NCBI RefSeq assembly: GCF_014805625.2
Contig: NW_023998417.1
Span: forward strand, 8,804,343-8,868,342
Reading direction: 5' to 3'
Origin: Glossina fuscipes
Lineage: Eukaryota; Arthropoda; Insecta; Diptera; Glossinidae
DNA length: 64,000 nucleotides
Numbering within the stretch: position 1 is the first letter of the stretch; every line of letters starts with the position of its first letter. Shown here piece by piece: positions 1-11,300 of the stretch. Under the pieces are notes generated by a model, which did not search any database, was not told the DNA's origin, and was given only the letters and a program-made list of their open reading frames with translations. The position numbers were made by a program, and so were the translations under genes.

Positions 1-57
1 CTTTATTCAAAGCTAAAGCGTTCGCGTGCCCTTCTTGACATATGCGCATGGATATAG
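1..57 (+). CDS. possible 3' end of an upstream coding exon (very weak)
   Basis: Frame 1 is open from the window edge to a TAG at 55-57 and reads as 18 residues ending in ALLDICAWI. The base composition is richer in G and C than the AT-rich DNA that follows, as expected for the last codons of a gene followed by its 3' UTR. I do not recognise the peptide. Eighteen codons can easily stay open by chance, so this is only a flag for whoever holds the upstream sequence. Confidence 0.15.
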   Translation, partial: LYSKLKRSRALLDICAWI

Positions 58-758
58 TGAAAGATTCCTCCAACATTTAGTTTTTCAACAAGCTTTTCCA
101 CTTTTAAATCACTTTTGATATTTTATAATTTACAAATAATCGGTATAAACATGTCTGTAAAATATATTTACAAACACAGATGTTTACGTTAATGTTACCT
201 TCAATTTAAAAATTGAAACAGCAATTCCCAGTACGTTATAAAATCATTTCAATATTTTCCATTAAACATATTTCAATGTTTTCACGATGATTGAATGGCA
301 AGAAAAGTTTATGGCACTTCAATATTTAATTACTATTACTTTTTTTTAATAAGACTGCTAATAATATATAGAAAAAAATCTGTTAAAGGTAAAGTTTGCA
401 ATCTAAGTAAAAATTTTATATTGTTGTTGTTCCTTTCTTTTGTTATTTCGGTTTGTTCTTTTCACATCTTTTTCATTTCCTAAAGAGAAGTAAATAAAAA
501 AAATAATAAACATTTAAATAAAGTAATTCTAAAATTAGAAAAATATCGTTTAAAAAAAAATACAAGTAAATTAATCAATCATTTTTCTGATTTAAACAAG
601 TACTTGTTCATTAATTTTGTGTTATCTATTTTATTGGTTTTATATTAAATTAATTTTCAAGAGAATCGTATTAAACAAAAAAAAAAAAAAAAAAAAGAAA
701 GTAATTATATTAATTGCAAATTAATTCTTGAGCCAGTTAAATAAGCGGTTCTAAGACC
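58..758. other. intergenic spacer and IntS11 5' flank
   Basis: AT-rich DNA with no credible coding exon; the open frame at 295-483 is low-complexity. A poly-A run lies near 679-697. The last 60 bases before the ATG at 759 should hold the IntS11 leader, but I see no clear TATA box or initiator. Confidence 0.5.
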
Positions 759-2862
759 ATGCCTGATATAAAAATAACACCATTAGGAGCTGGTCAAGAC
801 GTCGGTCGTAGTTGTCTTTTGTTATCCATGGGCGGTAAAAACATTATGCTTGATTGTGGAATGCACATGGGATATAACGATGAACGTCGCTTTCCGGATT
901 TTTCATACATTGTTCCAGATGGACCCATTACAAGTCACATTGACTGTGTCATTATTTCCCATTTTCATTTAGGTGAATATTGAAATGGAAAAACTTGAAA
1001 AGAATGAAATTATAAAGAAGTTTGCTTTCATCTTTTCATTTAAGATCATTGCGGAGCTTTGCCTTATATGTCTGAAATGGTAGGTAAAATGTTGTACATA
1101 TTGTACATATCTATAAATCAATCATTAATCGTATAATAGCTGAATAAAATTAATTGTTTACTTTATCATGCTGATACGCATTACCACGCATTACATTGAT
1201 TGATTAATATAATATTTAGGTAGGCTATTCAGGACCGATTTATATGACACATCCAACAAAGGCTATAGCACCAATATTATTAGAAGATATGCGTAAAGTG
1301 GCTGTGGAACGTAAAGGCGAATCAAATTTCTTCACCACTCAGATGATTAAAGATTGCATGAAAAAAGTAACCGCTGTCACTCTTCATCAAAGTGTTATGG
1401 TGGATAGCGAGTTGGAAATCAAGGCTTATTATGCGGGCCATGTTTTAGGTGCAGCTATGTTTTGGATACGTGTCGCTTCGCAATCTGTTGTTTACACTGG
1501 CGACTATAATATGACACCTGATCGCCACTTAGGTTCCGCTTGGATAGATAAATGCCGCCCAGATCTCTTAATCTCCGAGAGTACGTATGCCACCACAATA
1601 CGTGATTCTAAACGTTGTCGTGAACGTGATTTCTTGAAAAAAGTGCACGAATGTGTTGCAAAAGGTGGAAAAGTACTTATACCCGTATTTGCTTTGGGCC
1701 GTGCCCAGGAATTGTGTATTCTTTTGGAGACATATTGGGACCGCATGAATCTTAAATATCCTATATACTTTGCGTTAGGCCTTACCGAAAAGGCAAATAC
1801 GTATTACAAAATGTTCATCACTTGGACGAATCAGAAAATACGCAAAACATTTGTACATCGCAATATGTTTGATTTTAAGCATATTAAACCTTTCGATAAG
1901 GCGTACATTGATAGCCCGGGATCTATGGTGGTTTTCGCTACACCGGGCATGTTGCATGCCGGTTTATCTTTACAAATATTTAAAAAATGGGCTCCCAATG
2001 AAAATAATATGGTTATAATGCCGGGTTATTGCGTTCAAGGCACTGTGGGTAATAAAATTTTGGGTGGAGCTAAAAAAGTGGAATTCGAAAATCGACAAGT
2101 CGTTGAAGTTAAAATGTCCGTAGAATATATGAGTTTTTCAGCTCATGCGGATGCGAAAGGTAAGTGAGAGCATATTTTTGAAATAATTCATATCCGTGTG
2201 CAATTAAATAATTAATTTATTAACAATGATTTTAACATTTAAAAAAAAAAAATCAAGGTATTATGCAACTTATACAAAATTGTGAACCAAAAAATGTTAT
2301 GCTTGTCCACGGTGAAGCTGAGAAAATGCAATTTCTACGCACTAAAATTCGAGAAGAGTTTAGCATTGAAACCTATATGCCAGCGAACGGTGAAACCTGT
2401 ATTATTTCCACTCCTGTAAAAATTCCTGTCGACGCTTCAGTGTCCCTACTAAAAGCTGAAACGCGCATTTATAACGCCCAACCACCTGATCCGAAACGTC
2501 GACGACTTATTCATGGTGTATTGGTTATGAAAGACAATCGTATTATGTTACAAAATCTCAATGAAGCACTTAAGGAGGTCGGTATTAATAGACATGTAAT
2601 GCGTTTCACGTCAAAAGTGAAGATGGACGATCCCAGCCCGAAACTGCGTACGGGAGAAACGCTATTAACTTTGCTGAGAGAAAAGCTATCTGGCTGGACA
2701 GTTACAATGCAAGAAAATTGTACAATTACAGTTGAAACAGTGGAAATCAAAATTGAAGAAGATGAAAAGGACCCGAAGCATAAGACTTTATTGATCACTT
2801 GGACCAATCAAGATGAGGATATTGGAGCATATATCTTAAATACTTTGCAAAATATGTGTTAG
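759..2862 (+). CDS. IntS11: Integrator complex subunit 11 (IntS11, CPSF73-like RNA endonuclease), 4 exons, 597 aa
   Basis: Exons are 759-972, 1045-1079 (a 35-nt microexon), 1220-2159 and 2258-2862 with TAA-free joins; phases agree and give 597 aa, the size I know for the fly protein. It is the catalytic subunit of Integrator, the nuclear complex that cleaves snRNA 3' ends and attenuates paused mRNA transcription. Visible motifs: metallo-beta-lactamase Asp near residue 32 (MLDCG), the HxHxDH zinc motif at 68-73 (HFHLDH, split by intron 1), His about 157 (YYAGHVLG), Asp about 178 (YTGDYN), Glu about 203 in SEST, and the beta-CASP histidine in SFSAHAD near 392. All are intact, so the enzyme should be active. 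The C-terminal part binds IntS9 in known homologues. Intron 3 has an unusual A-rich acceptor. The ATG at 759 starts the conserved N-terminus [13 protein letters not shown]. Confidence 0.97.
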
Positions 2863-2915
2863 TGTATGTGTTAGTAAATTCCAATTTAATTATATGAAAT
2901 GTAAAATATAAGATA

Positions 2916-2921
2916 AATAAA
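2916..2921 (+). terminator. IntS11 polyadenylation signal AATAAA
   Basis: A canonical AATAAA lies 54 nt after the IntS11 stop codon, giving a short 3' UTR. The cleavage site itself cannot be read from sequence alone. Confidence 0.6.
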
Positions 2922-3871
2922 TTCGTTATCGATGATTTTTACGTGAGCTAAAGTGAAGACTTTTATCTCGAGATGTACTTTTATGTACTTCTTATCTTAA
3001 ATGGTCAAAAGTCAATTTTGATCCGCTGCGCTACACACGATGATAAAATATTGAAGTGATTTTTATAAAAGGTATTCCGTGTTTATCCAATTCCCTTTTA
3101 AAATACATGAAATTTTTCTGATAAATTATTCTAAAGTACGACTTTTGGGAACTCCACTTACATCGTCGTGGAAAAAGCTATCTAAAAAAGATTCCTTTGT
3201 TTATGTCTTCATTTTATTTAGACAATAAATTGATTTTAGCTGAAGAACTGTTTAAAGAACGTAAACCGGGATTTTTGCTTTTGCCGATAATCCTGAGAAA
3301 TCGATAACAAAACAATGAGAAAAATCATTAATAGAGATGAGAGCCATTTGGATTCTATTTAGGCAATCAAGAATATTATGGAAAGTATTTGTTAGTAGAT
3401 TACACAGATGACAAATGACAAAATAACGGAATAAAATCGCATACGTCATGAGAAGCTTGTGAAAAAGTAGAAATTTTTTAAGGAAATATGAAAAATTATT
3501 GGAGAAATAGTGCATTAATATATACTTTAATCTCTGATGATTATTGGGGGTAAAACGGATTTTCGTTGCATTAAAAAGGAAAGTGAAATATTTGCACATA
3601 AAAAAATTGTTGTGGCCATCAAACGAACGGAAAAGCAACAACGTACGAAGGACGATCATAAAAACAAACGAGAAAAACAAAGGCATATTTGGTGTACGTG
3701 TGTGCGTGCCTTAGTTCGCAATTATTATTAAGCAGCTGTTACAGAAAATTTCTAAATATTTGAGAGAATATTGTGCAAAAATACTTAGTATTTTCGTCAA
3801 ATAAAAGTATTTTGTGTTAATTTTGTTAATTTTTTAATACGGACAAAATATTTGGACGTCGAGCAAAGCAC
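2922..3871. other. intergenic region between IntS11 and yata, including the yata leader
   Basis: About 0.95 kb. It holds several short open stretches on both strands, including a 144-codon minus-strand frame at 3252-3686 rich in Phe and Leu and a plus-strand open stretch near 3110-3225. None has a recognisable domain or a convincing gene structure, and AT-rich DNA produces Phe/Leu-rich frames readily. The last 100 bases before 3872 should be the yata 5' UTR. Confidence 0.5.
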
Positions 3872-6800
3872 ATGATGTGGTCGTTCTTCTCGCGCGACTC
3901 TTCCAAAGATTTCCCTTATGATATTGGCGAACCGGTGGCGGGATTCGAATATCATTCTATATGGACTTTGCATAAAGCTAAACGTAAAGGCACCCAAGAA
4001 GAGGTATCCATTTTTGTCTACGACATACGCAATGGATCAGAAGCAAAATGCGAATTGGCTAAAGGGGCCCTGAAGCGTTTAAAAACACTAAGGCATCCTA
4101 GTATATTGCAATATATAGATTCGTTGGAAACAGATAAAATGTTATACGTGGCTACAGAGTTTGTTGAACCTTTAGGCACACATATCAATAAATTATCAAC
4201 AGATGGCCCACAAAAAGATTTATATTTAGCTTGGGGCATATTTCAAATAACAGTAAGTTGCACTATTATTATACAAAGCGATGTTTAGAATAATCTCAAC
4301 TCTCAACTATTTCCCTTCATAAATACTGTAGCGTGCTTTATCATTTCTAAACAACGATGGTAACTTGCGGCATAATAATGTATCAGTTTGGTCTGTGTTT
4401 GTTAATGCATCGGGAGAATGGAAACTGGGAAGCTTGGAGTATGTATCACCGGCAGACGGTAATCCTATGCCGCCTATTAAAGTACCACCCGCCTTGGAAG
4501 TTTATGATCCGCCTGAGAAAAGTGATCAAAACAAATTAAAAGCAAGCACAAAATGGTTAGCAAATGAAATAATTTGAATATGCGCTTCATTCATAGTTCA
4601 TGTTAAATACTTTTAGTTCGGCTGATATGTGGGGTCTAGGGTGCTTAGTTTGGGAGGCTTTTAATGGTCCGTTGCGGACGCGTTCTAATTTAAAAGATAT
4701 TAATAGCATACCGAAATCTATACAATCCTTATACTGTGAACTGGTGGGTGCTACGCCTTCAAATCGACCAAATCCGGCTGATATTATAACACGATGTCGT
4801 AAGCCCGGAGGATTTTTTAAAAATGATTTGGTCGATTCATTATTATTTCTTGAAGAAATACAAATTAAAGATAAAGCAGAGAAAAATCGTTTCTTCTCTG
4901 GTTTGACTTTGCATTTGGATAACTTTCCTGATAATGTGTGCAAGTAATTAAAATGACCTTCCTTACGACAAGAACTCCTAAATCGATTATTTTATTTAAA
5001 ATGCAGGCATAAAATTTTACCACAACTGATAACGGCCTATGAATATGGTGATGCCGGTTCAGCAGTCTTGGCACCTATGTTTAAGGTAATATTATAACAA
5101 TAGAAAATGTTGTGGAAAAAACTATATACGTTCAAAACAAAAATTGTAGCTTGGAAAACTACTTGATGAAGCTGAATATCAAAAACGCATTGTACCTTGC
5201 GTTGTGAAACTTTTCGCCTCAACCGACCGTGTAACCCGCTCTCGTTTATTACAACAACTGGAACTATTTATTGCTCATCTTCAACCTCAAGTAGTTAATG
5301 AACAGATTTTTCCTCAAGTAGCTCACGGTTTTTTAGATACTAACGCTACCATTAGAGAACAGACAGTTAAGGTAATTAAGCAAATACTTCGTTGATATTT
5401 ATCTATTTTTATCTCCCATTTGCATTCTTTATACAGTCTATAATACATTTGGCTCCTAGGCTAAATTATAATAATTTAAACGTGGAAGTACTGCGACATT
5501 TTGCTCGTTTACAAGCTAGGGACGATCAAGGCGGGATACGAACAAATACCACTGTCTGCTTAGGTAAAATTGCACCGCATTTACATCCGCAGGTAAATAA
5601 GGATTCAATGGAAAAAGTGACTGAACGCAAATATAATTCTAAACTTTTCTCGTAAATCTAAAGGTGCGACAACGCGTTTTAGTATCTGCTTTTATACGGG
5701 CGATGCGCGATCCATTTCCACCAGCTCGTGTGGCTGGGGTTTTAGCTTTAGCGGCGACGCAACAATATTTTCTCTTGAGCGAGGTTGCTAATCGTGTCTT
5801 ACCAGCATTGTGTTCGTTAACCGTGGACCCGGAAAAAACCGTACGGGATCCGGTCTTCAAAACGATTAGGGGGTTTTTGGGTAAATTGGAAAAAGTTTCC
5901 GAAGATCCTACTCTCAGAGAAACAATGGGTTAGTTTTGCAATCTACTTGAATTGAAATAAATAAATAACGTAATGCATGATTTATTCGTTTGATGCAGAG
6001 GCTGATGTCAACACAGCGACTCCCTCCATTGGTAATGCAGCAGCTACATGGGCCGGTTGGGCGGTGACTGCTGTAACAGCAAAATTTTATCGTAGCCAAA
6101 GTGATTCGTCAAGGCCTAGGCCACCACTTACCGGACGCAATCTATCAAAACCAGCGTCACTAGGTATTACTTTTATCCTCTTTTTTTTTTTGTAGTATAT
6201 AGTCCAATTTATGTTTTAATTTGAAATTATGCAGAACAACCCTCCAGTAGCAGTTTATCGACCACTACCTCTTCTGTAACGTCCATGACTTCTTTAGAGC
6301 ATGAAAGTAATGATACTTCCGCTTCGGCCTCAGATTATGGCAACAATGATTGGGATAATGAAAATTGGGGAGAAATGGATGTAAGTTATTTTAACAAAGT
6401 AGTTTTAAAAAATAAAACGTTTAAGCTTCATAATGAGATTTTGTAGACTTCTCAAGATCCTAGCAGCCCTATGGCTGGGGCTTCTGCAAATAATGGTCAA
6501 CTTAACGCTTCCAGCGCTTTAGCAGAAGTACGTGATGGATGGGATAATGAAGAGTGGGGCAGTCTGGAAGAAGACCCCGTAAGTTCACTATGCGACCTAA
6601 AGACCTTTTTCTTGTTTTTTTTAAAGATTACATATTCATTTAAGGGAGAAGATGAAGAAGAACAAGCTCAACAGCAGCAACAACAAATGCAATTGCGACA
6701 ATCTCCTATACGACCACATCAACAACAATTGCAGCAACATCAATTAAATGACCTTGTTGAACCATTAGCTAAACTTAATTCACATAATACATCACCATCC

Positions 6801-7578
6801 AAGCAAGCAACGGCTATTTTACCAATGAATTTAAGACCAAAGGATTTGTCAACAGTAAAATCAATATCGACGACGCCGACGCCATTCCTGAATTGCAATA
6901 ATATTAGCCCAATAGATAAATCACCAGAACATGTTAACAATTTAACAAACAATGCTAATTGGAATAGTGATTCCTGGGCTGATGGTGAATTTGAGCCAAT
7001 CGATGAAACGTCTATTGGTAAGTAAATGCAAATTTTAAAACTCAAAACACTTAGTGTGGTTAGTATGCTATTGTATATACAATGGAGAAAGTGAAAGGAG
7101 TGACAAATTAATTCAATTCCACAGGTAAAATTTATCATCGGGGTGAATCCCTGTATGCACGACTTTAATATTTTAGAAGAAGTATTGGCAGTATAAATTA
7201 GTTCGGTCCGTTATTCGTGTAGAAAAATGCATTCGCTTCAGAACAAGGCGAATAAAGGGATTAACGTTAACCGAACTGTTCCTCATTGGTCATTACTTTT
7301 CTCCTCCACCTGCCTGAAGGCAATTTTCGAAATCCATTTCAAAAATATGCCATGTCTTTTGAGCTTATTCCTAAAAGGAACTTTATATTCGAATCCGAAT
7401 TCATAGAGATAAATAATAATAATAAAAATTTTATATATATTTTTTTTTAGGCAATCCCAAATTAGAGGAAGCTCGAAGGAAACGTGAAGAGAAGAAATTG
7501 CAACGTCAGCGTGAATTAGAAGCTCGTCGCGCACAGCGTGTCAGTGGTCCAATGAAATTGGGCGCTAAAAAGCTTTAA
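3872..7578 (+). CDS. yata: SCYL1-family N-terminal kinase-like protein (yata), 12 exons, 865 aa
   Basis: Exons: 3872-4252, 4332-4555, 4617-4943, 5007-5085, 5150-5371, 5437-5592, 5664-5928, 5999-6163, 6235-6380, 6447-6578, 6645-7017, 7451-7578; phases agree throughout and give 865 aa. SCYL1 proteins are cytosolic, bind COPI coats and act in Golgi-to-ER retrograde traffic; the fly mutant yata shows neurodegeneration (known). The N-terminal 300 residues form a pseudokinase: the VAIK lysine position reads SIFVYD, HRD is replaced by the RHNN region and DFG by GSLEY, so catalysis is not expected. HEAT-like repeats fill about 310-555 (for example [16 protein letters not shown] and [13 protein letters not shown]). 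Then come an [14 protein letters not shown] segment, two acidic Trp motifs ([12 protein letters not shown] and [13 protein letters not shown]), a Gln-rich stretch in exon 11, and a charged helix ending [10 protein letters not shown]. The exon 2-3 junction uses a weak GTTAGC donor. The terminal RKLD-type COPI motif is altered. Confidence 0.96.
7018..7450 (+). other. last intron of yata (433 nt)
   Basis: It begins GTAAGT and ends in a long T tract plus TTTAG. It is the longest yata intron; the others are roughly 60-80 nt. I see no separate gene inside it. Confidence 0.85.
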
Positions 7579-7594
7579 GATAATTTTACACTTT

Positions 7595-7600
7595 ATTAAA
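7595..7600 (+). terminator. possible yata polyadenylation signal ATTAAA
   Basis: The common variant hexamer ATTAAA lies 17 nt after the yata stop. No AATAAA is obvious in the next 200 bases, so the real site may be elsewhere. Confidence 0.35.
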
Positions 7601-7825
7601 ACTTAGTTTCCAAATACATTTTTCTATTTTGTATACATTATTGTGACTACTGCGGAAAGAATTCTTTTCAGCAATATAACAAAACAGCATGAAAATGTAG
7701 TCAGTGTTAAATTGGTCTAAACGAATTGTGTCATGAAAAGTATTTCCATTAATATTATATATATTAGCATTTCTATATACCCACCATAAAAAGATGAGAT
7801 TTTACTAGTTTTCTCCTATATCCAC

Positions 7826-8358
7826 TTAATCCTTAATCCTCACCTCCGCGCAGAGGAGCTGACGCCTTAGTATGTCGATATGTTTTCGTCCTCGATCTCC
7901 CTCCAATTTAACACCTTCAGCAGCATGAACAGCGCGTACCCAAATAAATTTATGCGCTTCCGCAGGGACCTCTTCGCGAGAAAAATCCGCCACAGTTGAC
8001 TGTACGCGTTTTCCTATCTCGCTGTCCACCATATGCTGCAACATGCATGCGTAAAATATTTTATTTGCTTGGTAGAATGCCTTGTACACCTTCGCTTTCG
8101 GGAACGCCGGTTGCAGTTATTCTGAGGAGAGGATCCAGTTGTCTATTGAATTCTTGGTGACAACTCGACCGCTCACCTCCTTGCAGACATCTTCTTTAGA
8201 CTTGGTTAAGTCCGCGATTAGCCTTCCTCTTTGCTGCTGAGCCGGTTTAGGATCAGGTCACGGTATAACTCCCCATTAAGGTCAAACGGCGCGAATTCTT
8301 TCTCCTCCTCGACTATAAGTTGGTAGTTCATCTTCTCGATGGGGAGGTACTCGTTCAT
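7826..8358 (-). pseudogene. intronless, GC-richer broken ORF of unknown origin
   Basis: On the minus strand an ATG at 8358-8356 opens a frame (MNEYLPIEKMNYQL...) that runs about 46 codons. A -1 type frameshift near 8219-8220 moves coding to another frame, which then hits a TAA at 8119-8117 and continues open to a TAA at 7828-7826. The total is about 177 codons. The longest unbroken piece contains KAFYQANKIFYACMLQHM and ends HIDILRRQLLCAEVRIKD. Third codon positions are visibly richer in G and C than in yata next door, and charged residues and codon texture look like real coding DNA, not noise. It has no introns. It could be a retrocopy, a mobile-element or virus-derived remnant, or transferred DNA. 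I recognise no domain. It lies tail-to-tail with yata, 247 bases away. Confidence 0.5.
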
Positions 8359-11300
8359 GTCAACCGTGCGTTAATCTTTAGGCGTGCATAACTTTCACAC
8401 GTTCTGTTCAGTATTTTTAACCTTTTTATAAATTTTTAAGTCTCTCCATTAGGATAAAGAAATTTTATAGAATTCTTTCTAAACAAATTTTTCACACATT
8501 ACATACATCACCCCTTTTATTATAATTATTATCATTATAATATAATATTTCCAGACATGACTTTACGTCTGAAGTGGAAAGGATTTAAAGAATTTTCCCA
8601 AAAGATCTAATATATGATTGAATTCTTTATGTGTTTTCTTATCTCTAGGACAGGAAAAGATATTTAGCTCAAGCCGAATTTTGAATATTTGTCATCAGAG
8701 TCTAAAAAGATCGAAAGTGAAAATTAATGAATAAACCTGACATATCTTATTCAATAAAAAAAATAAAACCTCGTGCAAACAAAAAAACATTTTTTAAAAA
8801 GAGTTATCTAAAAATAATCTAAATATTCAATTTTACAATTTAATAGACAGCACTTAGTATGCATTAGAGATTTATATTCAAATTGCGGGTCCATTCAGCT
8901 ACGTTTACCCCCTCATCATGGCCATTCTGTTGAATTGAAATTCTCAAGATCTGAAAATTGCAACAATTTTGATAAGCTAAGATTTATTAGCTCACTCATT
9001 GTGAATAGTTTCATGACACGAGTTTCCGAAATGGGTCTTAAGCATTTTTTTTAACCTCAAAATTGAAAAAGAGGATTAGAATATCAATATAAGTTATCAG
9101 CGGGTGAGGTTAAAAAGTAAATTAAGGGACAATTATTTGCAAATTCATGAGAAAAATACGAATTTTTTTGCCCTCTCAGGCATGTTAACCTGGATTCGAA
9201 ACTTCTATGCAGGAAAATGAATTTGGTCTCAAATTCTTTGTACGCTTTCTCCTTCATTCAATATCGAAACTGAAAATGTTCCCTCAGGTATGGTGTATGT
9301 CAAATGTTAAGCTCTTCTTAGTTAGCCAAATTATTCCTTCACAAAAAAAGGGCCGAGCATATATAATCTGTCTAGTAATGGGGCTTTTAAGATGACGCAG
9401 TTATTTTTTAAAGACATAATTTTAAATATATTTTTTAACAAAAGCCTTTTAGCATAATTGTAACCTATTGAAGATTTTCTCTCATTTCGTGTAATGAATT
9501 ATTATAGAAAAACGAAAACTCTTTTTACAAAATGGATAATACAAGTTAACTCATTAAAAAAATGTTACCATGCGCTGATATTATGTTTAACAATTACTTG
9601 TAAATGCTATAAATTTTTCTACGCTGACTGCAATTAAATAGAGAATGAAAGGGTCAGGTTTATTAAAATATATCTCAGTATGTTCCAGGTTCTAAACAAT
9701 ACCAATTAACATATTTTCATTTAAAATTCTGGTTATTTTATGACGTTTAAGTTCGGAAATTTATTAAAAATATTTTTTTGATTTATTTTATAAAATTAAG
9801 TGATCGAACGAACATTTAACCTAATAATAATAATACCGACAGTCGTATGTATTTCTCTTTAAGTATGAATTAAGTGAATGAATTTGGGAATTATTAATCT
9901 ACAAAGCATTTAATTTTTTTTTTTTTTTCTTAGCTTACCTATCAATTTAGATTTGATTTTTTTTCAAAGAAATATAATAGATAGAGGCGACATGATTGCC
10001 TTCTGATGAAAATTATTAGTCGTGCTCCATCTTAAACTTTATTTCCAAGATGTTTCATTTTTTTTTTTTTTTCAAAAGCTTTAAAGGCTTTAAAAAAGAA
10101 GAAAGTAACAATAAAGCCGATAATTGTATAAATAAATGTATAATTCATTTAAATTATAAAAATATTTTTATAAAAAATAAAATTCAAAAAATTTAAAAAT
10201 TTAATAAAAAAAAAAAAATCCTGTATAATAATTATTAAATAAGAAAAACAAAAACCAGCCTCTTTACTAAAAACTAAACGAATATTAACTGAAGAAGAAA
10301 GAAAACCTGTTAAAATTTGCACTATTTTAGTTTTAGTTGCCAAACTAGCAAATATGAGTATTTTTCTATATCAAAACTAAAAAGAAAAACGAAACTTAAA
10401 TTTCTTAGTTTTATAATTCAATTTTTTAACCTGCACCAATAAACTCTTAAAAAAAAAAAGAAAGAAAGAAAAACAAGAGAAAGAAAAATTAATTTATATA
10501 AAATCTAATGCACCAATGAAAATCACAAATTTTATAGAAAAAAACAAAAGTTTATAAAAACAAGAAACATTTTTAACTAAATTTGATATACAAAAAAAAA
10601 AAAACAAAAGAAAAAAGAAACTAAAGCAAAAAAAAAAATCATCAGTCGCCAACAATAAAAAAAAAAAAACAAAAAATAGGAATATGAAAATCAAAAATAA
10701 AAAACAAAAACATAATAAATAAAATAAAAAAAAAAAACTAAAACATATTTTTCAAAATACATTTTTTTTTTTATTTTTTAAGAAAAGTAAAATCAATGTT
10801 ATGAGGAAATGACGTTTGTCCCCTTTACCTTTACCTTAATGATAGATGTCTATATTGTTAACAAATCCATTTTTTCTCCGAAATCAATTCATTGTGTCGT
10901 TTAAAATTTTTTCATTACCTTTAATAATAATCAAATAGAGAAAGAAACAAAACCGAATGTAACAAAAATCGCAACCTCTCTTGTTATTATTCATATAATA
11001 ATAAAACAAAAAAGAAATGAACAAAACTAAAATAAAATTTTTAAAAATCCCCTCACTCATAATAATAAAATGCAAAAAGGAAAAAATTGTATATTTAAAT
11101 TTAAAAATTATATAATTAAATGAATCAGAAATTTTGACAAAAATTCGAATACATAAGTATTTAAAGATAAATAACAACAACAACAAAAAAAAAAAAATCT
11201 CATGAGAAACAATAAAAAAAAAAAATTAATGTTTAGAAAATTTTTTAAGACTGTAATCACATGATTTCCACGATGATGAAGATGAAAAAGAATATAATTT

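Noticed and set aside
1504..1957. Minus-strand open frames inside IntS11
   Set aside because: Antisense shadows of the conserved plus-strand exon 3.
3252..3686. 144-codon minus-strand open frame between IntS11 and yata
   Set aside because: Dominated by Phe, Leu, Asn and Ile as expected from reading AT-rich DNA, with no domain, promoter or splice structure.
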